From JAENWD01 sp963837165 (lineage in GTDB: Bacteria > Acidobacteriota > Vicinamibacteria > Vicinamibacterales > JAENWD01), in the NCBI GenBank assembly GCA_963837165.1, contig CAWIMD010000007.1:1-64000 (forward strand): DNA of 64,000 nt. The letters run 5' to 3'. Each line of letters starts with the position of its first letter. The first letter of the stretch is position 1. The notes below the pieces were generated by a model. That model did not search any database. It was not told the origin of the DNA and saw only the letters and a list, made by a program, of their open reading frames with translations. The translations under genes and the position numbers were made by a program. Positions 56,468 to 64,000 of this stretch are shown piece by piece.

Positions 56468-57075
56468 CCATGACCGCAGACGACTACATCGGCCGCGTGC
56501 TCGACGCGATGCCGCTGATCACCCCCAGGCGCTCGCAGATTGCCGCGGAGCTGCGCGGTCACATCGCCGAGCGCGTCGCGAGCGGACAGCCGCTCGAGGC
56601 GGCGCTCGGAAGCCTTGGCGATCCCGCGGTGCTGGCGGCGTCCTACGTCGCTGCGGTGCCGCTGGTCAGCGCTCGGCTCGGACACCGCGCTCTTGCCAAG
56701 CTCGTGGACATCGGCCTCGTGCTCGTGCTCGTGGTGCCGTTCCTGATCGCCGGGTGGGTATTCGCCCAGGCCAGGCCTTACGTGCCGTTCCTTCTGGTCC
56801 TGGCACTCGGGGGAGGCAGCATCCTGTTCTGGGTGTACACCGTGGTGGCCGAGTGGCAGGTCGGCCGGACGATCGGCAAGCAGCTGTTCGGACTGGCCGT
56901 CGTCCGCGAGGACGGCACGCGCATCAGCGGCGGCCAGGCGGTCGTGCGGCAGCTGCCGGTGCTGTTCCAGTTCTACTGGGTCGACGTCCTCTTCGCGCTG
57001 TTCACCGAGAAGCGCCAGCGGGCGTTCGAGCTGCTGTCGAAGACGCGCGTCGTGCTCGCGGCCGTGGAGGAGTAG
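56464..57075 (+). CDS. RDD family membrane protein with N-terminal permease-prefix-like domain
   Basis: The 203-residue protein has an N-terminal helical part (AELRGHIAERVASGQPLEAA then LGSLGDPAVLAASY), similar to the short prefix domain found before ADOP permeases and HAAS proteins, and an RDD domain with three membrane helices (KLVDIGLVLVLVVPFLIAGW, LALGGGSILFWVYTVVAEWQ) and GRTIGKQLFGLAVVREDGTR. The function is unknown; RDD proteins are integral and may regulate transport. It lies between padR and the permease. Confidence 0.8.
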   Translation: MTMTADDYIGRVLDAMPLITPRRSQIAAELRGHIAERVASGQPLEAALGSLGDPAVLAASYVAAVPLVSARLGHRALAKLVDIGLVLVLVVPFLIAGWVFAQARPYVPFLLVLALGGGSILFWVYTVVAEWQVGRTIGKQLFGLAVVREDGTRISGGQAVVRQLPVLFQFYWVDVLFALFTEKRQRAFELLSKTRVVLAAVEE

Positions 57076-57079
57076 CCGC

Positions 57080-59467
57080 ATGAGGCAGGATCTCCGCTAC
57101 GCCATTCGCCGGCTGCGCCGCACGCCCGGGTTCACGGCGACCGTCGTTCTCACGCTCGCCGTCGGCATCGGCGCGACCACGGCCATGTTCGGCGTCGTGG
57201 ACGCGACGGTGCTCCGGCCGCTGCCCTACCCGGACGCGGGCCGGCTCGTTCGCCTGCGCGCGGTCACTCCGCAAGGGGATCCCTTCCCGCTCTCCGAGCC
57301 CGACTACCTGGACTTCCGCCGATCCCTCCACAGTGTGACGGGGCTGGCCGCCGTCAAGCCGGTGCAGCGGACCATGACGGAGGCGGGCGAGCCGCTGCGG
57401 GTGGACGGGACTGCCGCCAGCGCCGGCGTGCTGCCGCTGCTTGGCATCCGGCCGGTCATCGGGCGGCTGTTCTTCCCCGACGAGGACCGCGACGGCCGGC
57501 CGGCGCACGTCGTCCTGATCAGCCACGCGCTCTGGCAGCAGCGGTTCGACGGCGCGCCGGATGCCGTGGGCCGCGTCGTGCGGCTGGACGGCGAATCCTA
57601 CACGATTGCCGGCGTGCTGCCCGCGGCGGCCGTGTTTCCTCCGGGCGACATCTGGATCCCGCTCGGCGCGTCGATGCACTCGGATCGCACGGACAAGTGG
57701 CTGGACGTGATCGGCCGGCTCGCGCCCGGCGCATCGATGGGCGCAGCCAGCGCCGAGACCTCCGTGATTGCGGCGCGCCTGGCGCACGATCACCCCGATT
57801 GGCAGGGATGGACCGCCCAGGTCACGCCATTCTCGGACTGGCTGATTGGTCCCGGTCTGACGCGCATGGTCTGGGTGCTGCTCGGCGCCGTCGGCCTGCT
57901 GCTGCTCATCGCCTGCGCCAACAGCGCGAGTCTGCTGATGGCGCGGACCGCGGAGCGGCAGGGCGAGATGGGCATCCGCGCGGCGCTTGGCGCCGGCCGT
58001 CGGCGGCTCGTGCGGCAGCTGATGACCGAGACGGCCCTTCTCGCGTTGGGCGGCGGGGCGTTTGGCGTGCTGATCGCCTACTGGATGCTCGACGGGCTCT
58101 CGGTGTTCCTGGCGGATCTGCTGCCGCTCGGCCGGACCGCGCACCTCGACTGGGCCGTCCTGGTGTTCGCTGGAGGCGTCGCCGGCATCGCCATCCTCGT
58201 CGTGGGGCTGCTGCCGGCACTGCAGGCGGCCGACCTCGATCTGCAGGCGGCCCTCCGGCCGTCGTCCCGGACCCTCACCGCCGGCGGCCGCCGGTGGACC
58301 GATGCGCTCGTCGGTGTGCAGATCGCGGTCGCCACCGTGCTGCTGGTGGGCGCGTTCCTGCTGATGGGCAGCTTCTCGCGGCTGGTGCACGTCGATCCGG
58401 GATTCGACGCGCAGGCCGTACTGACCGTGCCGGTGCAGCTGCCCGAGCGCACCTACGCTGCGCCGGCGCGTGAGGCCTTCTTCGGGGAGGTGCTCGACAG
58501 GCTCGCCGGCCTGCCCGGCGTGGCGTCTGTGGCGGCCACTGCCACGAACCCGTTCCGGCAATGGGGCTTCGCCAACGACGTGACGCCGGAGGAGCGGGCG
58601 GCCGACGCGCCGCCGAGCGGGTTCATGCAGGCCGGCTGGCGCAGTGTCACGCCGGGCTACTTCAGGACGCTGCAGGTGCCAGTCGTTGCCGGCCGCACGT
58701 TCACCGCGTCCGATCGGGATGACTCGCCGCCGGTGGCCGTGGTGTCCGAAGGCCTCGCCCGCCGGTTGTGGCCCGGCCAGAGCGCGGTCGGGCATCGACT
58801 CTTCTGGGGCGGTCTCGACGGCACGCCGCGCACCGTCGTGGGCGTCGTCGGCGACGTCCGCGACGTCAGGCTGGACGCCGAGCCCACGCCGATGCTGTAT
58901 CTCTCCCATGGTCAGGTGCCGCTCGGCAGCATGACGCTGCTCGTTCGGATGCAGCCGGGCGTCACGGGCACCGCGGCGGCCGTGCGCCGGCAGATCCGGG
59001 CACTGGACCCGGAGCTTGCCGTGCCGGAGGTGCGCCCGCTGGAGGCGAACCTGGACGCCACGCTCCTCGCGCCGCGGTTTCGCCTGGTGCTGCTGGGCCT
59101 GTTCGGCGGCATCGCGCTGATGCTCGCCTCGGTGGGCGTGTATGCCGTGATCGCATTCACCGTGTCGCGGCGGACGCGCGAAATCGCGATCAGGATGGCC
59201 GTGGGCGCGCAGCCGTCGCAGGTTGCCGGGCTGTTCTTCAGGCGGGGACTCCAGTTGACCGTCCTGGGCGGATTGGCGGGACTTTCGGGCGCGTGGGCGC
59301 TGTCCGGGGTCCTGGCTTCGCTGCTGTACCAGACGAACGCGCGCGACCCCGGCCTGTTCGCGTCAGCGGCGGGGGTGCTCACGGCGGCGGCGCTCCTGGC
59401 GAGCTACCTGCCCGCGCGGCGGGCGGCGCGGCTCGACCCGCTGCCGGCGCTCGGCGAGAACGGTTAG
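57080..59467 (+). CDS. ABC transporter permease of the ADOP type (second copy)
   Basis: The 795-residue protein begins LRYAIRRLRRTPGFTATVVL and GATTAMFGVVDATVLRPLPY. It shows the two MacB-core/FtsX units, with helices near residues 265-420 (LGAVGLLLLIACANSASLLM) and in the last 150 residues (GIALMLASVGVYAVIAFTVS), ending PARRAARLDPLPALGENG. Together with padR and the RDD gene it forms an operon. The substrate is unknown, as for the copy at 22943. Confidence 0.88.
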   Translation: MRQDLRYAIRRLRRTPGFTATVVLTLAVGIGATTAMFGVVDATVLRPLPYPDAGRLVRLRAVTPQGDPFPLSEPDYLDFRRSLHSVTGLAAVKPVQRTMTEAGEPLRVDGTAASAGVLPLLGIRPVIGRLFFPDEDRDGRPAHVVLISHALWQQRFDGAPDAVGRVVRLDGESYTIAGVLPAAAVFPPGDIWIPLGASMHSDRTDKWLDVIGRLAPGASMGAASAETSVIAARLAHDHPDWQGWTAQVTPFSDWLIGPGLTRMVWVLLGAVGLLLLIACANSASLLMARTAERQGEMGIRAALGAGRRRLVRQLMTETALLALGGGAFGVLIAYWMLDGLSVFLADLLPLGRTAHLDWAVLVFAGGVAGIAILVVGLLPALQAADLDLQAALRPSSRTLTAGGRRWTDALVGVQIAVATVLLVGAFLLMGSFSRLVHVDPGFDAQAVLTVPVQLPERTYAAPAREAFFGEVLDRLAGLPGVASVAATATNPFRQWGFANDVTPEERAADAPPSGFMQAGWRSVTPGYFRTLQVPVVAGRTFTASDRDDSPPVAVVSEGLARRLWPGQSAVGHRLFWGGLDGTPRTVVGVVGDVRDVRLDAEPTPMLYLSHGQVPLGSMTLLVRMQPGVTGTAAAVRRQIRALDPELAVPEVRPLEANLDATLLAPRFRLVLLGLFGGIALMLASVGVYAVIAFTVSRRTREIAIRMAVGAQPSQVAGLFFRRGLQLTVLGGLAGLSGAWALSGVLASLLYQTNARDPGLFASAAGVLTAAALLASYLPARRAARLDPLPALGENG

Positions 59468-59502
59468 TGGAGTGCCTCGTGCGAATCGTCGCGCACCCTG
59501 CC

Positions 59503-59920
59503 GGGCAGACCTGAAGGTCTGCGCTACGTGCGTGGCGCTCGTGTCGCACTCATGCAGCGCTGATGTAGCGCAGGCCTTCAGGCCTGCTGCCAACGCGGCG
59601 TGTGGGCGTGGGCAGACCTGAAGGTCTGCGCTACATGCGTGGCGCTCGTGCCGCACTCATGCAGCGCTGATGTAGCGCAGGCCTTCAGGCCTGCTGCCAA
59701 CGCGGCGTGTGGGCGTGGGCAGACCTGAAGGTCTGCGCTACGTGCGTGGCGCTCGTGCCGCACTCATGCAGCGCTGATGTAGCGCAGGCCTTCAGGCCTG
59801 CTGCCAACGCGGCGTGTGGGCGTGGGCAGACCTGAAGGTCTGCGCTACGTGCGTGGCGCTCGTGTCGCACTCATGCAGCGCTGATGTAGCGCAGGCCTTC
59901 AGGCCTGCCGACAGCGCGGC
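59503..59920. repeat. Tandem array of 107-bp hairpin units
   Basis: About four copies of a 107-bp unit occupy the space between the ADOP permease and radical-SAM genes. Each unit has an inverted hairpin (GCAGACCTGAAGGTCTGCGC then TAC), a spacer (GTGCGTGGCGCTCGTG…CAGCGCTGAT), a forward hairpin (GTAGCGCAGGCCTTCAGGCC then TGC) and CCAACGCGGCGTGTGGGCGT. The two hairpins face each other, as in the 34.3 kb array. No gene is supported. Confidence 0.9.
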
Positions 59921-59938
59921 GTGCGGGCCTGACGCGTC

Positions 59939-61477
59939 CTACCAGGCCGTGGGCGCGAGATCGGCCGGCGCCTGACCTGGCACCATCAGCTCGGGCATCG
60001 GCGTCCCCGCGAAGAGCCTGCGGCACGGGCGGGCGATGAGGCGGGCCATCCGCGCCGATCGGGCCGCGCGCGCCGAGTCGGTGGCGATGCCCGTGTTCGC
60101 GTACATCTGGCGATAGAGCTTCGAGACCAGGACGAACGCCAGTCGGCTCTTCCACGACGACACGACCGACGCCCGCGACCAGATGCTCGACAGCGAGTAG
60201 AACTGGTCCCAGACGCCCTGCGTCCGCGAGCGGATCTCGTCGGGAGACATCACCGGGTGCGGCGTGTAGACCTTCGGCCGCTGGTCCTGCGGGATCAGCC
60301 AGTGGCGCGTGATCGGCACGCCGCCGACGGCCTCGCCCTCCCGGGCCGGGTCGCGTTCCCAGCGCTCGAAGTCCACCGTGCCGGGGAAGGGCGTCAGCAT
60401 CACGAACTGCGCGAAGGTGACCCCGGCGCGGGAGGCCAGGTCCGCCGTGGCGTGGAACGTCTCCGGTCGATCGCTCGGCAGGCCGAAGATGAAGGAGCCC
60501 AGCACGTGGATGCCGTGCGCCTTGAACACCTGCAGGCGCGCCACGAGATCCTCCCCGGACAGGTTGAAGCCCTTGTAGACGTCTTTCAGGCCCTCGGGCG
60601 TGACCGACTCGATGCCGACCAGGGCGCCGCGGATCCGCGCGCGCCGCATCGCGTCGAGGAACTCGGTGTCCTCGGCGGCCTCCATCGTGATCTGCGTGAA
60701 GAAGACCAGGTCCTCGGGCAGCTCGGCGAGCTGTGCCATCAGCTCGAAGCGCCGGGCGCGGATCGCCTCGAGCTCGTTGAGCCGCGCGGGATCCGTCCTG
60801 CGGCGCGCCTGCGCCAGGTCTCCCAGCGACACCGGATAGAAGTTGTCGTCGGCCAGCGCGATGAAGCGGAACCCGCGCCGGCGGAGCTCGACGATCTCGG
60901 CAACCACGGGATCCACCGCCCGCTGGCGGGGCGCCTGACCGTCGGTCCGCCACACCGAGCAGAACGAGCAGTGCTTGGGGCACCCGCGGACCGTCTGCAC
61001 CGATCCCCACATGTACTTGTCGGGCGGCAGCAGGTCCCATCGCGCGGGCGCGAAGGCTTCGCCGTCAATGCGCCCCGCCTCGTAGACCCGCTCGGGCGAG
61101 CCGGCCAGGCAGTCGGCAATCACGCGGCCCCAGACGAGGTCGCCGTCGCCGCGCACGACCGCGTGCGCGCCGCCCAGCGCGTGCGCTTCGTCGGGATAGA
61201 GCGTCGCGTGGATGCCGCCGAACACCACCGAGGCGCCGCGTTCGCGAACCAGGCGGCCCACCTCGTACCCCCGCAGGGCGTTGCCGGTGTGGATGCCGAT
61301 GCCGACGACATCGCCTTCGGCAATGCTCGATGGATCGAGCACTTCGAGCGTCTCGTCGCAGAGCACGGGATCGCCGTATTCGGCTGGCGTGGCGGCCGCA
61401 AGGACGTACTGCCAGCGCGGCGTGATCACCGCCACGCCAAAGGACAGGTGACTCGGGTTGATCAGATGAACGCGCAC
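59939..61477 (-). CDS. B12-binding-domain radical SAM protein
   Basis: The 512-residue protein has an N-terminal cobalamin-binding-like Rossmann domain (GIGIHTGNALRGYEVGRLVR, FGGIHATLYPDEAHALGG), then a radical SAM barrel with the CxxxCxxC cluster at residues 166-173 (GCPKHCSFCSVW), GIESVTPEGLKDVYKGFN and VLGSFIFGLPSDRP, and a DUF4070-like C-terminal region (QFVMLTPFPGTVDFERW). GTG is the start, with GGGAGA upstream. Members perform radical methylations or tailoring reactions; the product is unknown. Confidence 0.88.
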   Translation of the reverse strand: MRVHLINPSHLSFGVAVITPRWQYVLAAATPAEYGDPVLCDETLEVLDPSSIAEGDVVGIGIHTGNALRGYEVGRLVRERGASVVFGGIHATLYPDEAHALGGAHAVVRGDGDLVWGRVIADCLAGSPERVYEAGRIDGEAFAPARWDLLPPDKYMWGSVQTVRGCPKHCSFCSVWRTDGQAPRQRAVDPVVAEIVELRRRGFRFIALADDNFYPVSLGDLAQARRRTDPARLNELEAIRARRFELMAQLAELPEDLVFFTQITMEAAEDTEFLDAMRRARIRGALVGIESVTPEGLKDVYKGFNLSGEDLVARLQVFKAHGIHVLGSFIFGLPSDRPETFHATADLASRAGVTFAQFVMLTPFPGTVDFERWERDPAREGEAVGGVPITRHWLIPQDQRPKVYTPHPVMSPDEIRSRTQGVWDQFYSLSSIWSRASVVSSWKSRLAFVLVSKLYRQMYANTGIATDSARAARSARMARLIARPCRRLFAGTPMPELMVPGQAPADLAPTAW

Positions 61478-61515
61478 GGATGGATCTCCCTGACTGCCGC
61501 GGCCGCGGCGGTGTG

Positions 61516-61531
61516 CGGGGCTGAAGCCCCG
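61516..61531. repeat. CGGGGC-TGAA-GCCCCG hairpin
   Basis: A perfect 6-bp inverted repeat with a TGAA loop lies between the radical SAM and M56 genes. It has the same TGAA loop as the array hairpins but a different stem, so it may be a solitary relative. Confidence 0.5.
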
Positions 61532-61576
61532 GGACAATCGTGTAGGGTGGCTCGTGACATCGCTCAGTTCGCCCGG

Positions 61577-63076
61577 TCAGAAGCTGTCGGCAATCGAGCG
61601 GGCGGCGCGACCGAACATCGTGCCAATGGAGCTGCCTGCGTGCTGCACGCCCCGGCCAGCGGCCGCTCCGGTGCGCGCCGCGCGGGTTCCGATGCCGCTG
61701 CCCACGGCGGCGGCCCGTCCCCAGGCACTCGTGTCCTGGGACTCGGACGGGGGCGCCGGCATGGGCGCGACTGGCGCAAGGCCGGGCGGGCCCAGCTGGG
61801 TCGGGACCCGGTGCACCGCGACGAGCGCAGCCGGCGCGCTCGTCACGTCCGGCAGGTCGCATGGTCTCGCGGTGAGCGCCACGGGCGCGGCAGCGGCGGG
61901 CGCGGTCTCCTGGGCCGGGGCCGGCGCCCGTGAGGTGACCGACCGCGCCGGGCGTGCCGTCGGCGGCGCGGCGGGACGTTCGCCGAAGGGCGGACCAGGA
62001 GCCTGCAGCGCGACCGGTACGGTCGTCACGACCGGGATCGCGGGCAGGCGCGGCTGGATGGCGCTCGCGTCCGCCGCTCCCGCGGCGTCGCTGAAGACGA
62101 TCGTGGGGGTCGTGGCGTGGGCCACCACCGACGCCGCGGCGACTGCAAGCACGACCAGGCCGAGGACGGAGGGCGCCAGCCGCCGGCGGTGGTCCACCTC
62201 GGCGTTCAGCAGGCGCCCGACACGCGCGCCGAGCAATCCGGCCGCGCCGACGGCGGAGGCCGTCAACGTGCTGGTGACACGCACTCGGCGGGTACCGACC
62301 ATCGAGGCGACGTCGGCCAGGCAGCTCGCGTACCGATCGGCCGCGAGCCCGCGGCGCAGCACCCAGTCGTCGCACGCCGCCTCGCGCTCGAGATCGAGGC
62401 GCCGGGACAGCAGCCACACCGCCGGGTGCAGCCCGGCACAGGCGTCAACCAGCCGCTCGGCCAGCTGCGCCCAGTCGTCGTAGCGGGCCAGGTGCGCGTG
62501 CTCGTGCAGCACGAGCGCCTCGAGCTCGGCGGGCGCGAGCCGGTCGCCGAGCGCGCGCGGCAGCAGGATCATCGGCGACCAGAGGCCCGCCGCGCAGGGC
62601 GCCGCGCAGCGATCCGAGACGCGCAGCTCGAGCTGCCGCCCTCTCGGACGAAGCCTCCGCCAGGTCGGCAGGCGCGCGTCGAGCTCGGGCGCGGGCACCG
62701 CCGAACGCTTGAGCGCGTGCAGGCCGGCGAGCCCGATCGCGATGCGCAGGAGTCCGAACGCGAACACACCGCCCCAGAGCGTGAGGCCCGCGGCGGGCGC
62801 CCAGGCCGGAATCGCCGGCGCGACAATCGCCCCGGCCGGCTCGGCAGCCGGCAGCGCGGCGTCGGCCGCCACGGCAGGCGACGGTGTCATCCGATCGGCA
62901 CCGCCATCCCGGCGGGCCAGCGCCTCGGTCGCCGGCAGCAGCAGGACGACCACGAGGCCAATCCACAGGCAGAGATGACGGGTCGCCGCGTTCACGCCGG
63001 GAGACAGCCGCAGCAGCAGGAGCACGCCTGAGGCCACGAGCGTCCCCTGCCAGAGCCAGGCAATCAGGAGCGTCAT
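61577..63076 (-). CDS. M56 family membrane metallopeptidase (BlaR1-like)
   Basis: The 499-residue protein has N-terminal membrane helices (TLVASGVLLLLRLSP, LCLWIGLVVVLLLPATEALA) and a BlaR1/M56 peptidase domain with zinc motif LVLHEHAHLARYDDW and DLEREAACDDWVLRR. The C-terminal third is Pro/Ala/Ser-rich and lacks the penicillin-binding sensor of BlaR1, so the signal is unknown. Its ATG overlaps the BlaI stop. By the family model it cleaves or triggers loss of the repressor. Confidence 0.88.
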   Translation of the reverse strand: MTLLIAWLWQGTLVASGVLLLLRLSPGVNAATRHLCLWIGLVVVLLLPATEALARRDGGADRMTPSPAVAADAALPAAEPAGAIVAPAIPAWAPAAGLTLWGGVFAFGLLRIAIGLAGLHALKRSAVPAPELDARLPTWRRLRPRGRQLELRVSDRCAAPCAAGLWSPMILLPRALGDRLAPAELEALVLHEHAHLARYDDWAQLAERLVDACAGLHPAVWLLSRRLDLEREAACDDWVLRRGLAADRYASCLADVASMVGTRRVRVTSTLTASAVGAAGLLGARVGRLLNAEVDHRRRLAPSVLGLVVLAVAAASVVAHATTPTIVFSDAAGAADASAIQPRLPAIPVVTTVPVALQAPGPPFGERPAAPPTARPARSVTSRAPAPAQETAPAAAAPVALTARPCDLPDVTSAPAALVAVHRVPTQLGPPGLAPVAPMPAPPSESQDTSAWGRAAAVGSGIGTRAARTGAAAGRGVQHAGSSIGTMFGRAARSIADSF

Positions 63077-63486
63077 CGCCGGTGCCTCTGTGATTCGTCC
63101 GTCCCGTCCGCGCTCGCGTCGGCAATCATCGCGCGCACGCGCGCGATCTCGTCCGGATCGCCGTCCTCGCGCCCGAGCAGATTCAGGATCAGCGCCTCCG
63201 GCGAGTTGTCGAAGAACCGCTCCAGCACGTGCGAGAGGGCGCTCCTGCGGGCCTGCCGCTCGTTCACGAGCGGGACGTAGCTGAACGCCCGTCCGGACTT
63301 CTCGTGCCTCACGAACCCCTTCCCCTCCAGGATCCCGAGCATCGTCAGGACCGTGTTGTAGGCGGGCTTCGGCGCGGCGGTCATCGCGTCGATGACCTCG
63401 CTGACGGTGCCCCGACCGCGCGCCCAGAGCCCGCGCATGATACGCAATTCGGCCACGGTCAGTGCTGGCGATCGCCGCCTCGGCAT
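63073..63486 (-). CDS. BlaI/MecI/CopY family repressor
   Basis: The 137-residue protein is a winged-helix repressor: LTVAELRIMRGLWARGRGTV, KPAYNTVLTMLGILEGKGFV, RHEKSGRAFSYVPLV, with a C-terminal dimerisation helix. It pairs with the M56 peptidase through a 4-base overlap. ATG at 63486 is preferred over an in-frame TTG at 63507. The two palindromes upstream (63511-63526 and 63567-63578) are its likely operators. Confidence 0.92.
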   Translation of the reverse strand: MPRRRSPALTVAELRIMRGLWARGRGTVSEVIDAMTAAPKPAYNTVLTMLGILEGKGFVRHEKSGRAFSYVPLVNERQARRSALSHVLERFFDNSPEALILNLLGREDGDPDEIARVRAMIADASADGTDESQRHRR

Positions 63487-63510
63487 CTCGTCACCCGGTC
63501 CTGACAAAAA

Positions 63511-63526
63511 TCCTAAGAAATTAGGA
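63511..63526. promoter_or_regulatory. Palindrome, likely BlaI operator (blaI side)
   Basis: TCCTAA-GAAA-TTAGGA is a perfect 6-bp inverted repeat located 25 bases upstream of the blaI ATG. It resembles operators of BlaI-type repressors, which are AT-rich palindromes. Autorepression is inferred. Confidence 0.55.
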
Positions 63527-63566
63527 GACAGGTCAGACGATAACCCGGCACCGCGGCGCCTGTCAA

Positions 63567-63578
63567 CTAATTATGTAG
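63567..63578. promoter_or_regulatory. Second palindrome, likely BlaI operator (lyase-like gene side)
   Basis: CTAATTATGTAG has matching CTA/TAG ends, and the longer ACTAATTATGTAGG resembles the first site (CCTAAGAAATTAGG). It lies 27 bases upstream of the pectate-lyase-like ATG and could bring this gene under BlaI control. Confidence 0.4.
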
Positions 63579-63604
63579 GAATTGGCGCTGTTATAGTCCC
63601 CGCC

Positions 63605-64000
63605 ATGCGGATCCCTGCGCTGCTCCAACCGTCCCGGGCCGCCTTCCGGCTCCTGGCCCTGCTCCTGGCGGGGGCCTCCCGGGCGGGGGCTGCCTCGGTC
63701 GTCACCGCCCCGCCCGACGACCCGGCCGCGGTGACGCTGGCCGCGCCGGTCTTCGGCGTCCACGGCGACGGCACGAGCGACGACAGCGCGGCGATTCAGG
63801 CCGCCGTCGACAAGGCGGCCACCACGCCGGCCGGCGGCATCGTGCTCGTCCCCTCCGGCAGGTACCGGCTGACGCGGACCGTGTACGTCTGGCGCGGCGT
63901 GCGCCTGATCGGGTACGGCCGGACGCGGCCCGTCTTCCTCCTCGCGCCCGACACGCCCGGGTTCCAGCAGGGCATCGGGCTCATGGTGATGTTCACGCAC
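63605..64000 (+). CDS. Secreted pectate-lyase-superfamily protein, partial at right edge
   Basis: The frame from the ATG at 63605 is open to the end of the window (132 codons). It has a signal peptide (FRLLALLLAGASRAGAAS) and the N-terminus of a right-handed beta-helix protein: VFGVHGDGTSDDSAAIQAAV, GGIVLVPSGRYRLTRTVYVW and GVRLIGYGRTRPVFLL. This is typical of the pectate lyase 3 / GH28-like superfamily acting on plant-type polysaccharides. The specific activity cannot be judged without the rest. Confidence 0.8.
   Translation, partial: MRIPALLQPSRAAFRLLALLLAGASRAGAASVVTAPPDDPAAVTLAAPVFGVHGDGTSDDSAAIQAAVDKAATTPAGGIVLVPSGRYRLTRTVYVWRGVRLIGYGRTRPVFLLAPDTPGFQQGIGLMVMFTH

Overview
The window is about 64 kb of high-GC bacterial chromosome, densely packed with genes on both strands. 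Gene content points to an acidobacterium, probably of the Vicinamibacteria type. It has two long ABC permeases of the ADOP class (one behind a PadR repressor), several LytTR response regulators with a LytS-type kinase, a BlaI/M56 pair, an ECF sigma factor with a DGPF/YCII partner, and large arrays of short hairpin repeats. No rRNA, tRNA, phage, transposase or CRISPR locus was seen. The taxonomic placement is an inference from gene families.

Region 1-5.3 kb is an accessory patch: a PIN/antitoxin pair, a HigB/HigA-like pair, an aldo-keto reductase, a truncated nucleotidyltransferase, a DUF4160-like/HTH pair, and gene fossils (SRPBCC-like, dihydrofolate-reductase-like). It is bracketed by two copies of a composite non-coding repeat. 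Two of the toxin-antitoxin-like modules are preceded by the same style of 18-bp inverted repeat. Region 5.3-18.2 kb carries an orphan 7TM sensor-like protein, a berberine-bridge-type oxidoreductase, NDH-2, an MgtA-type P-type ATPase, a second aldo-keto reductase, a flavin disulfide reductase, a sodium symporter and a MATE exporter. Region 18.5-25.4 kb holds an ECF sigma/anti-sigma-like/ABC operon, a haem-binding protein and the first ADOP permease.

Region 25.4-29.6 kb is a LytTR signalling cluster (three regulators, one kinase) that begins at a hairpin array. Region 29.8-42.4 kb carries an apparently frameshifted glycogen branching enzyme, cyclophilin, DoxX, the largest hairpin array (34.2-35.4 kb), carbonic anhydrase, an AmpG-like transporter, a formylglycine-generating-enzyme-like protein coupled to a Tat-exported Gfo/Idh oxidoreductase, a NarL-type regulator and an SDR. 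Region 42.4-55 kb has an enolase-superfamily enzyme coupled to a ThDP enzyme, a MEDS protein, YqgE, a cysteine-repeat protein, UdgX, an ECF42-like sigma with its YCII partner, a flavin monooxygenase and a phospholipase-C-like protein. Region 55-64 kb has an AlkZ-like protein, the PadR/RDD/ADOP operon, a third hairpin array, a B12/radical-SAM protein, the M56/BlaI pair and, at the right edge, the start of a secreted pectate-lyase-fold protein.

The main unexplained feature is the family of hairpin arrays near 25.4, 34.2 and 59.5 kb. In each array, copies in one orientation carry a G-C pair and copies in the other orientation an A-T pair at the same stem position, so the stem is conserved through compensatory change. 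Several genes also look broken or freshly eroded (GlgB N-terminus, a small membrane protein at a CAG tract, kinase, WD40-like and ABC remnants), which suggests active gene decay or local assembly indels.
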